Source: Kangsaoukella pontilimi
GTDB lineage: Bacteria; Pseudomonadota; Alphaproteobacteria; Rhodobacterales; Rhodobacteraceae
Length of the DNA stretch: 64,000 nucleotides
Assembly: GCF_009830125.1 (NCBI RefSeq)
Contig: NZ_WUPT01000001.1
Location: 248,001 to 312,000, forward strand
Direction of reading: 5' to 3'
The notes under the pieces were generated by a model, which was given only the letters and a program-made list of their open reading frames with translations, did no database searches and was not told where the DNA came from. Position 1 is the first letter of the stretch. Each line of letters starts with the position of its first letter. Of this stretch, positions 26,709 to 35,799 are shown piece after piece. The translations under genes and the position numbers were made by a program.

Positions 26709-28492
26709 TCGAGCTTGTGGACCCCGCCAGCCAGACTGCCGCGCTTCTGACACTGGGCGTGGTCGCGGCGATGTTCGCGATGTTTCTCTGGGAACGCTGG
26801 CCGACCGAGGTTGTGGCCATCGGCGGCGTGGCGCTTTTGCTGGCGCTCGGGCTTCTGCCCTATGACGCCGGGCTGGCCGTGCTGTCGAACCCCGCGCCAT
26901 GGACCATCGCGGCCATGTTCATCGTCATGGGCGCGCTGGTCAGGACCGGTGCGCTCAGCTGGTTCACGAGGCGGATCGAGGCCGAGGCCGGCGTGCGCCC
27001 GGCCATGGCGCTTGGCGGACTGATGGCCTTCGTCGTCCTCTCCTCGGCAGTGGTGTCGAATACGCCGGTCGTCGTCGTGATGATCCCGGTCTTCGTGCAA
27101 CTGGCGAAAAAGCTGGGCCTTGCCGCGTCAAAACTGCTGATCCCGCTCAGCTACGGCGCAATCCTGGGGGGCACGCTGACCCTTCTCGGCACATCGACGA
27201 ACCTTCTGGTCGACGGCGTCGCACGGGCCGAGGGGCTGGAAGCCTTCACCATCTTCGAGGTTACACCGCTCGCCATCGTCCTTGTGGCATGGGGGATGCT
27301 CTATCTGCGCCTCTTCGGACCGCGCCTTCTGCCCGAGCGCGACAGCATGGCGAGCCTCCTGTCGGACCGCTCGAAGATGAAATTTTTCACCGAGCTCGCC
27401 GTTCCTGAGGAAAGCGCGCTCATCGGCCAGAACGTCCGCGAGATCGACCTCTTCAAGCGCGATGGTGTCCGGCTGATCGACGTATTGAGGGGCGACGCCT
27501 CGCTCAGGCGAGACCTCTCGGGCGTCGAGCTTCAGCCGGGCGACCGGGTGGTCCTCAGAACCCAGATGGCAGAGGTGCTTGGCCTGACCGAGGGCAAGGC
27601 GCTGCAAAGCGTCGACCGTCTGTCCTCGATTGAGACCACGACGGTCGAGGTGCTGATCACGCCGGGCTGCCGCATGGTGGGCCGGTCCCTTGGAGCGATG
27701 CGCCTCCGCCGCCGCTATGGCGTCTATCCTCTGGCCGTCCATCGCCGGTCCCAGAATATCGGGCGGCAGCTCGACGATCTCGTGGTCCGCGTGGGCGACA
27801 CGCTACTGCTCGAAGGCGCACCGGGCGACATTCAGCGTCTCGCCGCGGACATGGACATGGTCGATGTCGCACGCCCGACCGAGCGCGCCTACCGGCGGGA
27901 AAAGGCGCCCATCGCGGTGGCGGCACTCCTCGGCATTGTCGCGCTGGCCGCGTTCGGCGTGGCGCCGATCTTCCTTCTCTCGGTGCTCGCCGTGGCGGTC
28001 GTCCTTCTGACAGGCTGCATCGACGCCGAGGAAGCCTTCGAGATGATCGAGGGCCGCCTTCTGGCGCTGATCTTCGCCATGCTGGCCATCGGTGCGGCGC
28101 TTGAGGCGACGGGCGCTGTGCGGATGATCGTCGACGGCATCGCGCCGGGACTTCAGAGCTTGCCGCCCTGGGCCATCGTCTGGGCGATCTACCTCGTCAC
28201 CTCGGTCCTGACAGAACTCGTCACCAACAACGCGGTCGCGGTCGTTATCACGCCCATCGCCATCGGGCTCGCGCTGGCCCTCGGCGTCGATCCAAGGCCG
28301 CTCGTGGTGGCGGTCATGGTCGCGGCCTCGGCGGCGTTTTCGACGCCCATCGGATACCAGACCAACATGCTGGTCTACGGGCCGGGCGGGTACAGGTTCA
28401 CCGACTTCCTTAAAGTGGGCGTTCCGCTGAACCTTTCCATCGGCCTGCTCGCCTCGCTCATGATCCCCCTGATCTGGCCTCTGACGCCCTGA
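26705..28492 (+). CDS. SLC13-family permease with internal TrkA-C (RCK_C) domains
   Basis: 595 residues. N-terminal membrane block (about 10-215), two soluble RCK_C/TrkA-C domains (about 225-380; EIDLFKRDGVRLIDVLRGD and LQPGDRVVLRTQM are characteristic), then a second membrane block. Motifs SNTPVVVVMIP and TSTNLLVDG in the first half and NNAVAVVITPIAI with the closing GYQTNMLVYGPGGY in the second are those of sodium/dicarboxylate- or sulfate-type SLC13 permeases. ATG at 26705 overlaps the preceding stop. Substrate cannot be set from sequence; sulfate is a common guess for this architecture. Confidence 0.88.
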   Translation: MIELVDPASQTAALLTLGVVAAMFAMFLWERWPTEVVAIGGVALLLALGLLPYDAGLAVLSNPAPWTIAAMFIVMGALVRTGALSWFTRRIEAEAGVRPAMALGGLMAFVVLSSAVVSNTPVVVVMIPVFVQLAKKLGLAASKLLIPLSYGAILGGTLTLLGTSTNLLVDGVARAEGLEAFTIFEVTPLAIVLVAWGMLYLRLFGPRLLPERDSMASLLSDRSKMKFFTELAVPEESALIGQNVREIDLFKRDGVRLIDVLRGDASLRRDLSGVELQPGDRVVLRTQMAEVLGLTEGKALQSVDRLSSIETTTVEVLITPGCRMVGRSLGAMRLRRRYGVYPLAVHRRSQNIGRQLDDLVVRVGDTLLLEGAPGDIQRLAADMDMVDVARPTERAYRREKAPIAVAALLGIVALAAFGVAPIFLLSVLAVAVVLLTGCIDAEEAFEMIEGRLLALIFAMLAIGAALEATGAVRMIVDGIAPGLQSLPPWAIVWAIYLVTSVLTELVTNNAVAVVITPIAIGLALALGVDPRPLVVAVMVAASAAFSTPIGYQTNMLVYGPGGYRFTDFLKVGVPLNLSIGLLASLMIPLIWPLTP

Positions 28493-28498
28493 ACGCGC

Positions 28499-28873
28499 CT
28501 ATCGGCCGTGCCGCGGCGGAAGGTCTTCCACGAGCCGCTCGATCACGGAGGCCGCGAGAGGCGTACCGACGATGTCGCGGACCTCGGCCCGTGCTTTGAG
28601 CGCCGTCGCCTCCGCGTCGGGCAGGGGCGTTTCGCACAGCACGACCACGCGGCCTTCGAGCGACCTTGCCACATCCGAACCAACGGCCCTGTCCAGCAAC
28701 GGGATGTCCCCCTCAGGGGTGGCATGGACGAACACGATGTCCACGAGCTCGTCCGCAAGCGTCAGCAGCGCATCCTCGGCGTCGGTCAGGGATATCAGCT
28801 CGCGGAAGAGCCCGGTTGCGCGAAGCGTCGAGCGCAGGCCGATCTGGAAGGGGATGCTGTCCGAGACGATCAT
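28499..28873 (-). CDS. Receiver-like (pseudo-REC) single-domain protein
   Basis: 124 residues resembling the receiver domain of LuxR-type response regulators: VSDSIPFQIGLRSTLRA aligns with the usual IVDDHPLVREGLRALL, DELVDIVFVHATPEGD takes the place of the phosphoacceptor strand, and VVVLCETPLP and VRDIVGTPL correspond to the later strands. The phosphorylated Asp is replaced and the conserved Lys is missing, so it is probably not phosphorylated. No DNA-binding domain follows. The ATG at 28873 has no Shine-Dalgarno; a well-placed GGAGGG plus ATG lies 46 bp upstream in another frame, so the true N-terminus may be longer with a frameshift. Confidence 0.55.
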   Translation of the reverse strand: MIVSDSIPFQIGLRSTLRATGLFRELISLTDAEDALLTLADELVDIVFVHATPEGDIPLLDRAVGSDVARSLEGRVVVLCETPLPDAEATALKARAEVRDIVGTPLAASVIERLVEDLPPRHGR

Positions 28874-29127
28874 GGCCGAGAGAGGCGCCGAATGCGCGCC
28901 CGTTCGTGGGTCCGCTCATGGCGCTGCCCTCCGGTCGGTCGTCCTGAAAGAGCGTGGGGGGGCGGCACGGCCCGGCAGGCCGGCGCAATGGCAGGAGACT
29001 GGGAACATGTGATACTCATTACTGAAAACCGGGGAAAACCGGACTTCTGCCCGCGCGGCGACGGCTTTAGGTAATTTGCCTCAATTTTTGGAGAAATTTT
29101 CGCGCAGAAGGTTAATCGCGGGCGCTC

Positions 29128-29157
29128 TTGCGCTTGACACTCCGACCGGCCTATACC
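29128..29157 (+). promoter_or_regulatory. Candidate promoter of yebC
   Basis: TTGCGC (29128-29133), an 18-bp spacer and TATACC (29152-29157). A perfect TTGACA sits at 29134-29139 but has no -10 at usual distance. The remaining 28874-29127 gap shows no gene; it includes an AT-rich AATTTTTGGAGAAATTTT stretch. Confidence 0.35.
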
Positions 29158-29194
29158 GTCGCCGATCACGATCATCGTTGAAGGTTGAGGCGCC

Positions 29195-29941
29195 ATGGCA
29201 GGCCATTCAAAATGGGCGAATATCCAGCACCGCAAGGGGCGCCAGGATGCGGCCCGCTCGAAGCTGTTCTCGAAACTGTCCAAAGAAATCACCGTGGCCG
29301 CCAAAATGGGCGACCCGGACCCCGAAAAGAACCCGCGCCTGCGTCTGGCCGTCAAGGAAGCCAAGTCGAACTCGGTCCCCAAGGACGTGATCGAGCGTGC
29401 GATTTCCAAGAGCCAGGCCGGTGACGGCGACGATTACGAGGAAATCCGCTACGAGGGCTACGGCCCCGGCGGCGTGGCCGTCATTGTCGAGGCGATGACC
29501 GATAACCGCAACCGGACCGCGTCGACCGTGCGCTCGACCTTCGGCAAGCATGGCGGCAACCTGGGCGAGACCGGCTCGGTCAGCTTCATGTTCGAGCGAA
29601 AGGGCGAGATCGTCTACGCGGCGGATGTGGGCGACGAGGACACCGTCATGCTGGCGGCGATCGAGGCAGGCGCCGAGGACGTGGAAAGCTCGGAAGAGGG
29701 CCACACGATCTACACCGCCGACACCGACCTGAACGAAGTGTCGACCGCGCTCGAAGCCGATCTGGGCGAGGCGGAATCGACCAAGCTGATCTGGAAGCCC
29801 ACGACCACAACGGAACTGGACCTCGACGGCGCTCAGAAGCTGATGCGGCTGATCGAAGTGCTGGAAGACGATGACGACGTGCAGCGCGTCACCGCGAATT
29901 TCGAGATCTCGGACGAGGTCATGGAGCAGCTCTCCGCCTGA
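29195..29941 (+). CDS. YebC/PmpR family regulatory/translation factor
   Basis: 248 residues, full-length for the family. The highly conserved N-terminus [18 protein letters not shown] starts at the ATG, followed by [15 protein letters not shown] and the mid-domain [23 protein letters not shown]. YebC proteins are described both as DNA-binding regulators and, more recently, as ribosome-associated factors easing proline stretches. Single-gene transcript: own promoter upstream and GC-rich hairpin (29966-29990) downstream. Confidence 0.95.
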   Translation: MAGHSKWANIQHRKGRQDAARSKLFSKLSKEITVAAKMGDPDPEKNPRLRLAVKEAKSNSVPKDVIERAISKSQAGDGDDYEEIRYEGYGPGGVAVIVEAMTDNRNRTASTVRSTFGKHGGNLGETGSVSFMFERKGEIVYAADVGDEDTVMLAAIEAGAEDVESSEEGHTIYTADTDLNEVSTALEADLGEAESTKLIWKPTTTTELDLDGAQKLMRLIEVLEDDDDVQRVTANFEISDEVMEQLSA

Positions 29942-29965
29942 TTTCGTCTCCTGACGGAGCCGATC

Positions 29966-29990
29966 CGCGCGGCCCGTACCGGGCCGCGCG
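29966..29990 (+). terminator. GC hairpin after yebC
   Basis: CGCGCGGCCC (29966-29975) and GGGCCGCGCG (29981-29990), perfect 10-bp stem with a 5-nt loop, directly ahead of a dispersed repeat copy. No U-tract. Confidence 0.5.
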
Positions 29991-29993
29991 TCA

Positions 29994-30051
29994 GGGGCTC
30001 TGCCCCCGGCTCCTGACGGAGCCTCCCCCGGAGTATTTCGGAACAGAAGAA
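29994..30051 (+). repeat. Dispersed intergenic repeat, copy 1
   Basis: Consists of GGGGCTCTGCCCC (hairpin 1), GGCTCCTGACGGAGCC (hairpin 2), then CTCCCCCGGAGTATTTCGGAACAGAAG. Lies between yebC and the LysE/ArgO gene, reading in the direction of both. Other copies: 38999, 39151 and 45884. Confidence 0.75.
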
Positions 30052-30061
30052 GGACGGGGAC

Positions 30062-30661
30062 ATGGGCGCCTATCTTGCCGGTTTCGCACTGAGCGCGTCG
30101 CTGATCCTGGCGATCGGGGCGCAGAATGCCTTCGTTCTCCGGCAGGGGCTGAAGGGCAGCCATGTGGGCCTCGTGGTGGCGATCTGCTGCCTCTCGGAAT
30201 TCATCCTGATCTTTGCAGGCGTCGCGGGCTTCGGTGCGCTGGTCGGGGCGGTGCCGGAGGCCGAGCGCTGGATCAAGTGGGCGGGCGCCGGGTTTCTCGC
30301 CGTCTATGGCGCTATGAGCCTGCGCGCTGCGCTCGGGCCGCCGAAGGCGCTCGATCCGGCGGCCAATGGCGTCGAGAGCGCGGGGCGCGCGGCGGCGACC
30401 TGTCTGGCGCTGACCTGGCTGAACCCGCATGTCTATCTTGATACGGTCGTCTTTCTCGGCTCGGTCGCGTCCGGCTACGGAGCCGGACGCTGGGCCTTTG
30501 GCACCGGCGCGTTCAGTGCCTCGGCCGTGTTCTTCCTGGCGCTCGGATATGGCGCACGTCTGTTGCAGCCGGTTTTCGCGTCGCCCACGGCCTGGCGGGT
30601 TCTCGACGGGGGAATGGCGCTCTTGATGTGGTCGCTCGCCGTTCTGCTCGTGACGTCTTGA
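30062..30661 (+). CDS. LysE/ArgO family amino acid exporter
   Basis: 199 residues, six hydrophobic helices. The N-terminal signature LAIGAQNAFVLRQGLKG and the central LTWLNPHVYLDTVVFLGS are those of the ArgO/LysE subgroup that exports basic amino acids. AGAAGAAGGACGGGG lies before the ATG. It follows a dispersed repeat and precedes a DMT transporter by 31 bp. Confidence 0.9.
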   Translation: MGAYLAGFALSASLILAIGAQNAFVLRQGLKGSHVGLVVAICCLSEFILIFAGVAGFGALVGAVPEAERWIKWAGAGFLAVYGAMSLRAALGPPKALDPAANGVESAGRAAATCLALTWLNPHVYLDTVVFLGSVASGYGAGRWAFGTGAFSASAVFFLALGYGARLLQPVFASPTAWRVLDGGMALLMWSLAVLLVTS

Positions 30662-30692
30662 GCGCGGGCCGGCGCGGGCGCATAAGGCCAGA

Positions 30693-31628
30693 ATGACCCA
30701 CCCCGCCGGCCCGATAGCCTCGCGACCCGTGGCCGGCGTTCTCTGGATGCTGGTGACGGGACTTTTCTTCGTCGCGGTCACGGCAGTGGTGAAGCATGGC
30801 GCGGCGGACCTGCCGGCGGCGGAGGCGGCGTTTCTGCGCTATGCGCTGGGCCTTGTGTTCCTGATCCCGATGATCCGCCCGATGCTGGCGGCGCGCATCA
30901 CGCCTGTTCATCTGAGGTTGGCGGCGCTCCGCGGTATGGCGCATACCCTTGGCGTCATCCTCTGGTTCTACGCGATGACGCGGATCACGGTGGCCGAGGT
31001 GACGGCGATGAACTACCTCTCGCCGGTCTACATCACCCTCGGGGCCGCGCTCTTTCTGGGCGAGCGCCTGCAGCGCCGCCGGATCGCCGCGGTGATGGTG
31101 GCATTCCTCGGCGCAGTCCTGATCCTGCGCCCCGGTCTGCGCGAGGTGACCGACGGCCACCTCGCTATGCTGGCGACCGCGATCCTGTTCGCTGTCAGCT
31201 ACCTGAGCGCGAAGCGCCTGTCGGACGACCTGTCGCCGGCGGTCGTCGTGGGGCTTTTGTCCCTATCGGTTACCCTCGGGCTTGTGCCCTTCGCCGCAAC
31301 CGTCTGGCGGACGCCGACACCGGCAGAGCTGGGCTGGATGTTTCTCGTCGCCGTCTTCGCAACGGCGGGCCACTACACGATGACGCTGGCCTTTCGGGCC
31401 GCGCCTGTCGCGGTGACACAGCCCGCCACTTTCCTGCAACTGGTCTGGGCGACGCTTCTGGGCTGGCTGGTCTTCGGAGAGGGGATCGACATCTGGGTCG
31501 TCCTGGGCGGCATGGTCATCCTTGCTTCGGTCAGCTTCATCGCGATCCGCGAAGCGATGCTGAAGGGCCGCGCCCGTGTTGCGCCGCCCGTCGCAGGGCC
31601 GCCGGACGATCAGCCCTCGGCGCAGTGA
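30693..31628 (+). CDS. DMT superfamily (EamA) transporter
   Basis: 311 residues with ten hydrophobic helices. Repeat 1 includes VAEVTAMNYLSPVYITLGAALFLGERL and repeat 2 AAPVAVTQPATFLQLVWATLLGWLVFGEGID. Ends in a basic/proline tail. The 3' end overlaps a minus-strand small gene by 19 bp. Substrate unknown; similar to riboflavin/S-adenosylmethionine-type EamA carriers only in fold. Confidence 0.87.
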   Translation: MTHPAGPIASRPVAGVLWMLVTGLFFVAVTAVVKHGAADLPAAEAAFLRYALGLVFLIPMIRPMLAARITPVHLRLAALRGMAHTLGVILWFYAMTRITVAEVTAMNYLSPVYITLGAALFLGERLQRRRIAAVMVAFLGAVLILRPGLREVTDGHLAMLATAILFAVSYLSAKRLSDDLSPAVVVGLLSLSVTLGLVPFAATVWRTPTPAELGWMFLVAVFATAGHYTMTLAFRAAPVAVTQPATFLQLVWATLLGWLVFGEGIDIWVVLGGMVILASVSFIAIREAMLKGRARVAPPVAGPPDDQPSAQ

Positions 31629-31969
31629 CGGCGGAAGGCGCGCTTGAGCATGTCGAGCTCGGCGCGGAGCAGCATGACCTCGGCGGACAGGTCCTGCTCT
31701 GCGGCATCGCCCGCGATGATCGTTTCATGCGCCAGCGCATCGCCCGTCGAGGCGTCCTCGATCACGAAGGTCTGCACCCCGTCCGACAGCCGGTCCAGCG
31801 GCAGGCGGAAGCGCACGAACCAGCCGCCCGCGACCGCCTCGGCTTCGGGCTCGGCCACCAGCTGGTCGCGGTGGCGGACCCGCAGGGGCGGCAGCTCGCC
31901 ACGGCCCGAGAGAAGCCCCTCCCAGACCCCGCCGGCCAGCCGCATCCGTGTCAGGACCAGACCCGCCAC
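31610..31969 (-). CDS. Conserved hypothetical protein coupled to the DUF6478-like gene
   Basis: 119 residues, no known domain. Beta-rich first 80 residues (LVLTRMRLAGGVWEGLLSG, WFVRFRLPLDRLSDGVQTFVIED) and a C-terminal helix ending LLRAELDMLKRAFRRHCAEG. The GTG at 31969 is chosen because GGAGG lies about 7 bp upstream, inside the end of the preceding gene; the start is 2 bp after that gene's stop. The pair is an operon. Confidence 0.65.
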   Translation of the reverse strand: MAGLVLTRMRLAGGVWEGLLSGRGELPPLRVRHRDQLVAEPEAEAVAGGWFVRFRLPLDRLSDGVQTFVIEDASTGDALAHETIIAGDAAEQDLSAEVMLLRAELDMLKRAFRRHCAEG

Positions 31970-31971
31970 CC

Positions 31972-32733
31972 TCAGACCTCCGCCCGGGGGCGGCGCGACA
32001 TGGTCACGTCGCCAAGGATGATCTGGTTCATGTCCGGGCCTTCGAAGATCAGGTCCAGCCACGCGCGCTCGACCCGCCGCTCGTCGAGTGCCGTCGGGCC
32101 GAGATCGAATTCCACCATCGCCTCGCCCCGGTCGCGGTCGAACTCGCGGACGATCTGCTCGACATTGGGGCCGTGCTTGACGTTCAGCCGCCCGAAGATC
32201 TCCAGCGGGCTCTCGGTCTCGGCCCGGATCTCAAGGCGGATCACATGACGGCGGGTCAGACCCTCGGTTGCCTCGCGGGGCAGGTCGAGGACGAGGCTCA
32301 GGAACGAGCCGTCGAAGCGGAAAACGTCCAGCCTGAGGCCGAAAGGCGCGACATCCTCGGGCGAAGTGTTCCGGATCTGGCGGATCGTGAGTTCCGACAG
32401 CGGACAGTCATGGAAGAGTTTCGCCTCTTTCCCGAACGGCGTCTTGGTGCGCACGGCGGCGAGGCCGGGGGGCGAGGCCGGATAGGTCCAGAGATCGGGC
32501 CGCCAGGCCCAGTCGGAATGCATGGGCCGGCGGATCGCGGCGTGACCCGCAAGCGGAAGCTGTAGGCGCCCCTCGGCAATTGAAAGCGCCTTGTCCACCC
32601 GCTTGCCAAGCGCGCGGGCCCGCTGACGCAGCCGCTGAAGCTGCACGGGGTCCAGCGTTTCAGCCTCTTCAGCGGCACGCGACCAGCGACGCAGGGTGCG
32701 CCGGTCGAGGACACCGCTCAAAAGCCCGCTCAT
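31972..32733 (-). CDS. DUF6478-like conserved protein
   Basis: 253 residues. N-terminal helix rich in Arg (LDRRTLRRWSRAAEEAETLDPVQLQRLRQRARALGKRVD), then a domain containing PMHSDWAWRPDLWTYPASPPG and a C-terminal beta region with LIFEGPDMNQIILGDVTMSRRPR. I associate it from memory with the Rhodobacterales family DUF6478; the C-terminal lectin-like beta strands may bind a ligand, but no function is known. Start at 32733; an alternative GTG is at 32748. Confidence 0.65.
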   Translation of the reverse strand: MSGLLSGVLDRRTLRRWSRAAEEAETLDPVQLQRLRQRARALGKRVDKALSIAEGRLQLPLAGHAAIRRPMHSDWAWRPDLWTYPASPPGLAAVRTKTPFGKEAKLFHDCPLSELTIRQIRNTSPEDVAPFGLRLDVFRFDGSFLSLVLDLPREATEGLTRRHVIRLEIRAETESPLEIFGRLNVKHGPNVEQIVREFDRDRGEAMVEFDLGPTALDERRVERAWLDLIFEGPDMNQIILGDVTMSRRPRAEV

Positions 32734-32860
32734 TTGCCTGATCGCCACATCATCTTGTAGCCAGTCTAGCCACCCGCCCCATATCCGGGCAAGTGATCAA
32801 ACGGATATGAGGGCCGGTTTCCTGTGGATAACTCGGGGTTTCGCGTGGCGCTCTGCGCCG

Positions 32861-33466
32861 TCAGCTGTTCGCCGCGCGAAGCCGCTCGATCTGGGCTTCC
32901 AGAGTTCTCAGACCCTCTTCGCGCGGGATCGGGGCCTCGGACAGACCGACGAGCGACACGCTGACAAAACGCCCGCCAAGATCGAATATCGCGCGCCAGT
33001 AATCCTCGGCGGCATCGTCGGCCAGCGGGCTGCGGTCGACCGCGTGGAGAAAGAGCGCGTTTCGGGACTGACGCGTCTCGAGAATACGCACGCTCGACGC
33101 GCGACCGTCGCGGGCAAGCGCGGCGCGGCCCCGCTCGGTAGCGAAGAACGCGTCCAGCACCTCGGCCGGCGCGGTGCCGGATGTGCTGTTGTCCACGGAA
33201 ACGGTGATGACGCCCGGCACGCCGGGGCGGGGCAGGAGCGCGTTCTTGGCGATGGCCGCGCAGCTTCCGAAGACCACGACCGACGCGTCGCCATCGGCAC
33301 GGGTCGTCGTCTCGTCCACGCACCAGCCGCGCGTGCCGCTGACGACCACGCCGCTCGGCAGCTTCACTGCCTGCGGCGCGTTCCTGGTGATGTCGAAGCC
33401 CCCCGAACAGGCCGCCAGCCCGAGGGCGGCGGCCAGAGCGGTGATCTTAAAGGTCCATGTAGACAT
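32861..33466 (-). CDS. Lipoprotein of unknown function
   Basis: 201 residues. Signal peptide with lipobox GLAAC near 20, then mature domain with [12 protein letters not shown] and [11 protein letters not shown] (a likely disulphide pair), ending in a helix [16 protein letters not shown]. No family recognised. The start lies 20 bp inside the 3' end of ilvD, so it is translated from the ilvD transcript or coupled to it. Confidence 0.75.
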   Translation of the reverse strand: MSTWTFKITALAAALGLAACSGGFDITRNAPQAVKLPSGVVVSGTRGWCVDETTTRADGDASVVVFGSCAAIAKNALLPRPGVPGVITVSVDNSTSGTAPAEVLDAFFATERGRAALARDGRASSVRILETRQSRNALFLHAVDRSPLADDAAEDYWRAIFDLGGRFVSVSLVGLSEAPIPREEGLRTLEAQIERLRAANS

Positions 33467-35180
33467 GGGCCTCCTCTTTCGCGCCCGGATGGGTCACGGC
33501 GCCCAGACGCGTCGACCCCACCAGCTGCGCGTATTTCCACAGCGCGCCGGAGGCGTAGATCGTCGGCTTCGGGCCGGCCCAGTCCTTTTTCCGTTCTTCC
33601 AGCTCCTCGTCGGTCAGGTCGACCGACAAGGCCCCTTTGATCGCGTCGATGGTTATCATGTCGCCATTGCGGATCAAGGCGATGGGGCCGCAATGCGCGG
33701 CTTCCGGCCCAACATGGCCCACGCAGAACCCGCGCGTCGCACCCGAGAAGCGGCCGTCGGTGATCAGCGCGACTTTCTTGCCCATGCCCTGACCGGACAG
33801 CGCCGCCGTGGTGGCCAGCATCTCGCGCATGCCGGGGCCGCCGGCAGGGCCTTCGTTCCGGATGACGATGACCTCGCCTTCCTTGTATTCGCGCGCACGG
33901 ACGGCGGCGAAGGCGTCTTCCTCGCATTCGAAGACGCGGGCCGGGCCGGTGAAGACCTGATCGGCTTCGGACATGCCGGCCACCTTCACGATGGCGCCCT
34001 CGGGGGCGAGGTTGCCCTTCAGCCCGACGACACCGCCCGTTTTGGTGATCGGCGTCTCGACCGGATAGATCACGCGGCCATCGGCCTTGCGGGTGATCTT
34101 GTCCAGCTCTTCGCCCATCGTCTCGCCGGTGGCGGTGATGCAGTCCTCATGGATCAGACCGGCCTTCCGCAACTCGTTCATCACGACCGGTACGCCGCCA
34201 GCCTCGTAAAGGTCCTTGGCCACGTATTTGCCGCCCGGCTTCAGGTCGACGAAATAGGGCGTGTCACGGAAGATCTCGCAGACATCGTCGAGGTCGAAGT
34301 CGATCCCCGCCTCATGCGCGATGGCGGGCAGATGCAGACCGGCATTGGTCGAGCCGCCCGTGCAGGCCACGACGCGCGCCGCGTTCTGCAGCGACTTCAG
34401 CGTGACGATGTCGCGGGCGCGGATGTTCTTTTCAAGCAGGTTCATCACCGCCTCGCCCGAGGCCTCGCCATACTGGTCGCGGCTCTCATAGGGGGCGGGG
34501 GCGCCCGACGAGTTCGGCAGCGCAAGGCCGATCGCCTCGCTGACGCAGGCCATGGTGTTCGCCGTGAACTGGCCGCCGCAGGCGCCCGCCGACGGGCAGG
34601 CGACGCGCTCGAGCACGGCAAGCTCTTCGTCCGAATAATCGCCCGCCTGGTGACGGCCCACGGCTTCGAACACGTCCTGCACGGTGACGTCCTGACCGTT
34701 CAGCCGGCCCGGAAGGATCGAGCCCCCGTAGATGAAGACCGACGGCACGTTCAGGCGCACCATCGCCATCATCATGCCGGGAAGCGACTTGTCGCAGCCC
34801 GCCAGACCCACCAGCGCGTCATAGCAATGGCCGCGCATGGTCAGCTCGACCGTGTCCGCGATGGCCTCGCGGCTGGCCAGAGACGAGCGCATGCCCTCGT
34901 GGCCCATGGCGATCCCGTCGGTCACGGTGATCGTGGTGAATTCGCGGGGCGTGCCGCTTGCGGCCTTCACGCCCATCTTCACCGCCTGCGCCTGACGGTT
35001 AAGCGCGATGTTGCAGGGGGCCGCTTCGTTCCAGCAGGTCGCGACGCCGACGAAGGGCTGCGCGATCTCTTCTTCCGAGATGCCCATGGCGTAGTAATAG
35101 GACCGGTGCGGCGCGCGCGAGGGGCCCTCGGTCACGTGGCGGCTGGGCAGATTGGATTTGTCGAATTTCTTCTTGAGCAT
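33447..35180 (-). CDS. ilvD: Dihydroxy-acid dehydratase
   Basis: 577 residues, iron-sulfur dehydratase of branched-chain amino acid synthesis (2,3-dihydroxy-isovalerate to 2-oxo-isovalerate). Cluster and metal motifs: [42 protein letters not shown], and the C-terminal [17 protein letters not shown]. Start: [15 protein letters not shown] with GAGGGAGG upstream; the ATG at 35183 just before is equally usable. A lipoprotein gene overlaps its end by 20 bp. Confidence 0.96.
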   Translation of the reverse strand: MLKKKFDKSNLPSRHVTEGPSRAPHRSYYYAMGISEEEIAQPFVGVATCWNEAAPCNIALNRQAQAVKMGVKAASGTPREFTTITVTDGIAMGHEGMRSSLASREAIADTVELTMRGHCYDALVGLAGCDKSLPGMMMAMVRLNVPSVFIYGGSILPGRLNGQDVTVQDVFEAVGRHQAGDYSDEELAVLERVACPSAGACGGQFTANTMACVSEAIGLALPNSSGAPAPYESRDQYGEASGEAVMNLLEKNIRARDIVTLKSLQNAARVVACTGGSTNAGLHLPAIAHEAGIDFDLDDVCEIFRDTPYFVDLKPGGKYVAKDLYEAGGVPVVMNELRKAGLIHEDCITATGETMGEELDKITRKADGRVIYPVETPITKTGGVVGLKGNLAPEGAIVKVAGMSEADQVFTGPARVFECEEDAFAAVRAREYKEGEVIVIRNEGPAGGPGMREMLATTAALSGQGMGKKVALITDGRFSGATRGFCVGHVGPEAAHCGPIALIRNGDMITIDAIKGALSVDLTDEELEERKKDWAGPKPTIYASGALWKYAQLVGSTRLGAVTHPGAKEEAHVYMDL

Positions 35181-35247
35181 CATGGGCCTCCCTCGGCAGA
35201 TCGCCAGAGGGATAGGCGACGGCGCGGCGGCGGGCAAGCGCCCTTGG

Positions 35248-35697
35248 TCACTTTCGGGGCCGGATTGGCCGTTTTAGGCGCCGCCTGCGGGCAATCCCCA
35301 CGCCCATGGCCGACAGGGCCGCCGCGTAGACCGTCAGGGCTCCGGGCAGGGGGACAACGCCGATATCCGTTTTCGACAGACCCGGTGGCGGTCCTTCGCC
35401 TGACGGGAACCCGGGCATCATCGGTCGCGCAGTCGCCGGCAGGCAGGGACGGGACGGACACTCGGACCAGAGAGGTCTGCCAGCGCGAAAGCTTTGGCCG
35501 TGCCACGGCGCGTCCGTATCGGCCCCAAAGGAAAACGGCGCGCCGCGCGAGGTGAGGCCCGCGCCCTGAAACGGCTCCGCCATCAGCGCGCCGTCCCCGG
35601 CCAAATGGCCGCCAAGGACCGGCCCCGGCGCAGCAACGAGCGGCAAAGCGCTCAGAAAAGAGATCAGGCAAAGGGTTTTCAAGACAGGCCCCGACAA
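35248..35697 (-). CDS. Exported protein with VPLP-type C-terminal sorting signal
   Basis: 149 residues. N-terminal signal peptide ([17 protein letters not shown]), a Gly/Pro-rich mature part, and a C-terminal tripartite signal: VPLPG, a hydrophobic helix [15 protein letters not shown], and an Arg cluster IARRRRLKR. This is the layout of the VPLPA-CTERM/PEP-CTERM sorting signals found in Rhodobacteraceae with exopolysaccharide systems. No archaeosortase-like transpeptidase is in the window. The start is uncertain: TTG 35697 used, no ATG in frame. Confidence 0.6.
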   Translation of the reverse strand: MSGPVLKTLCLISFLSALPLVAAPGPVLGGHLAGDGALMAEPFQGAGLTSRGAPFSFGADTDAPWHGQSFRAGRPLWSECPSRPCLPATARPMMPGFPSGEGPPPGLSKTDIGVVPLPGALTVYAAALSAMGVGIARRRRLKRPIRPRK

Positions 35698-35799
35698 ATG
35701 CGGGCAACCTAGCCGATTTTGGTTAATCCCATCTTACCGCGTCACCTCCGGACAGGGTTGGGCGTTGACCCTGCCACCCGGCCACCATAGCTCTCGGCA

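Noticed and set aside
33174-35555. 793-codon open frame on the plus strand
   Set aside because: Antisense to ilvD and a lipoprotein gene; His/Arg/Gly-rich nonsense sequence.
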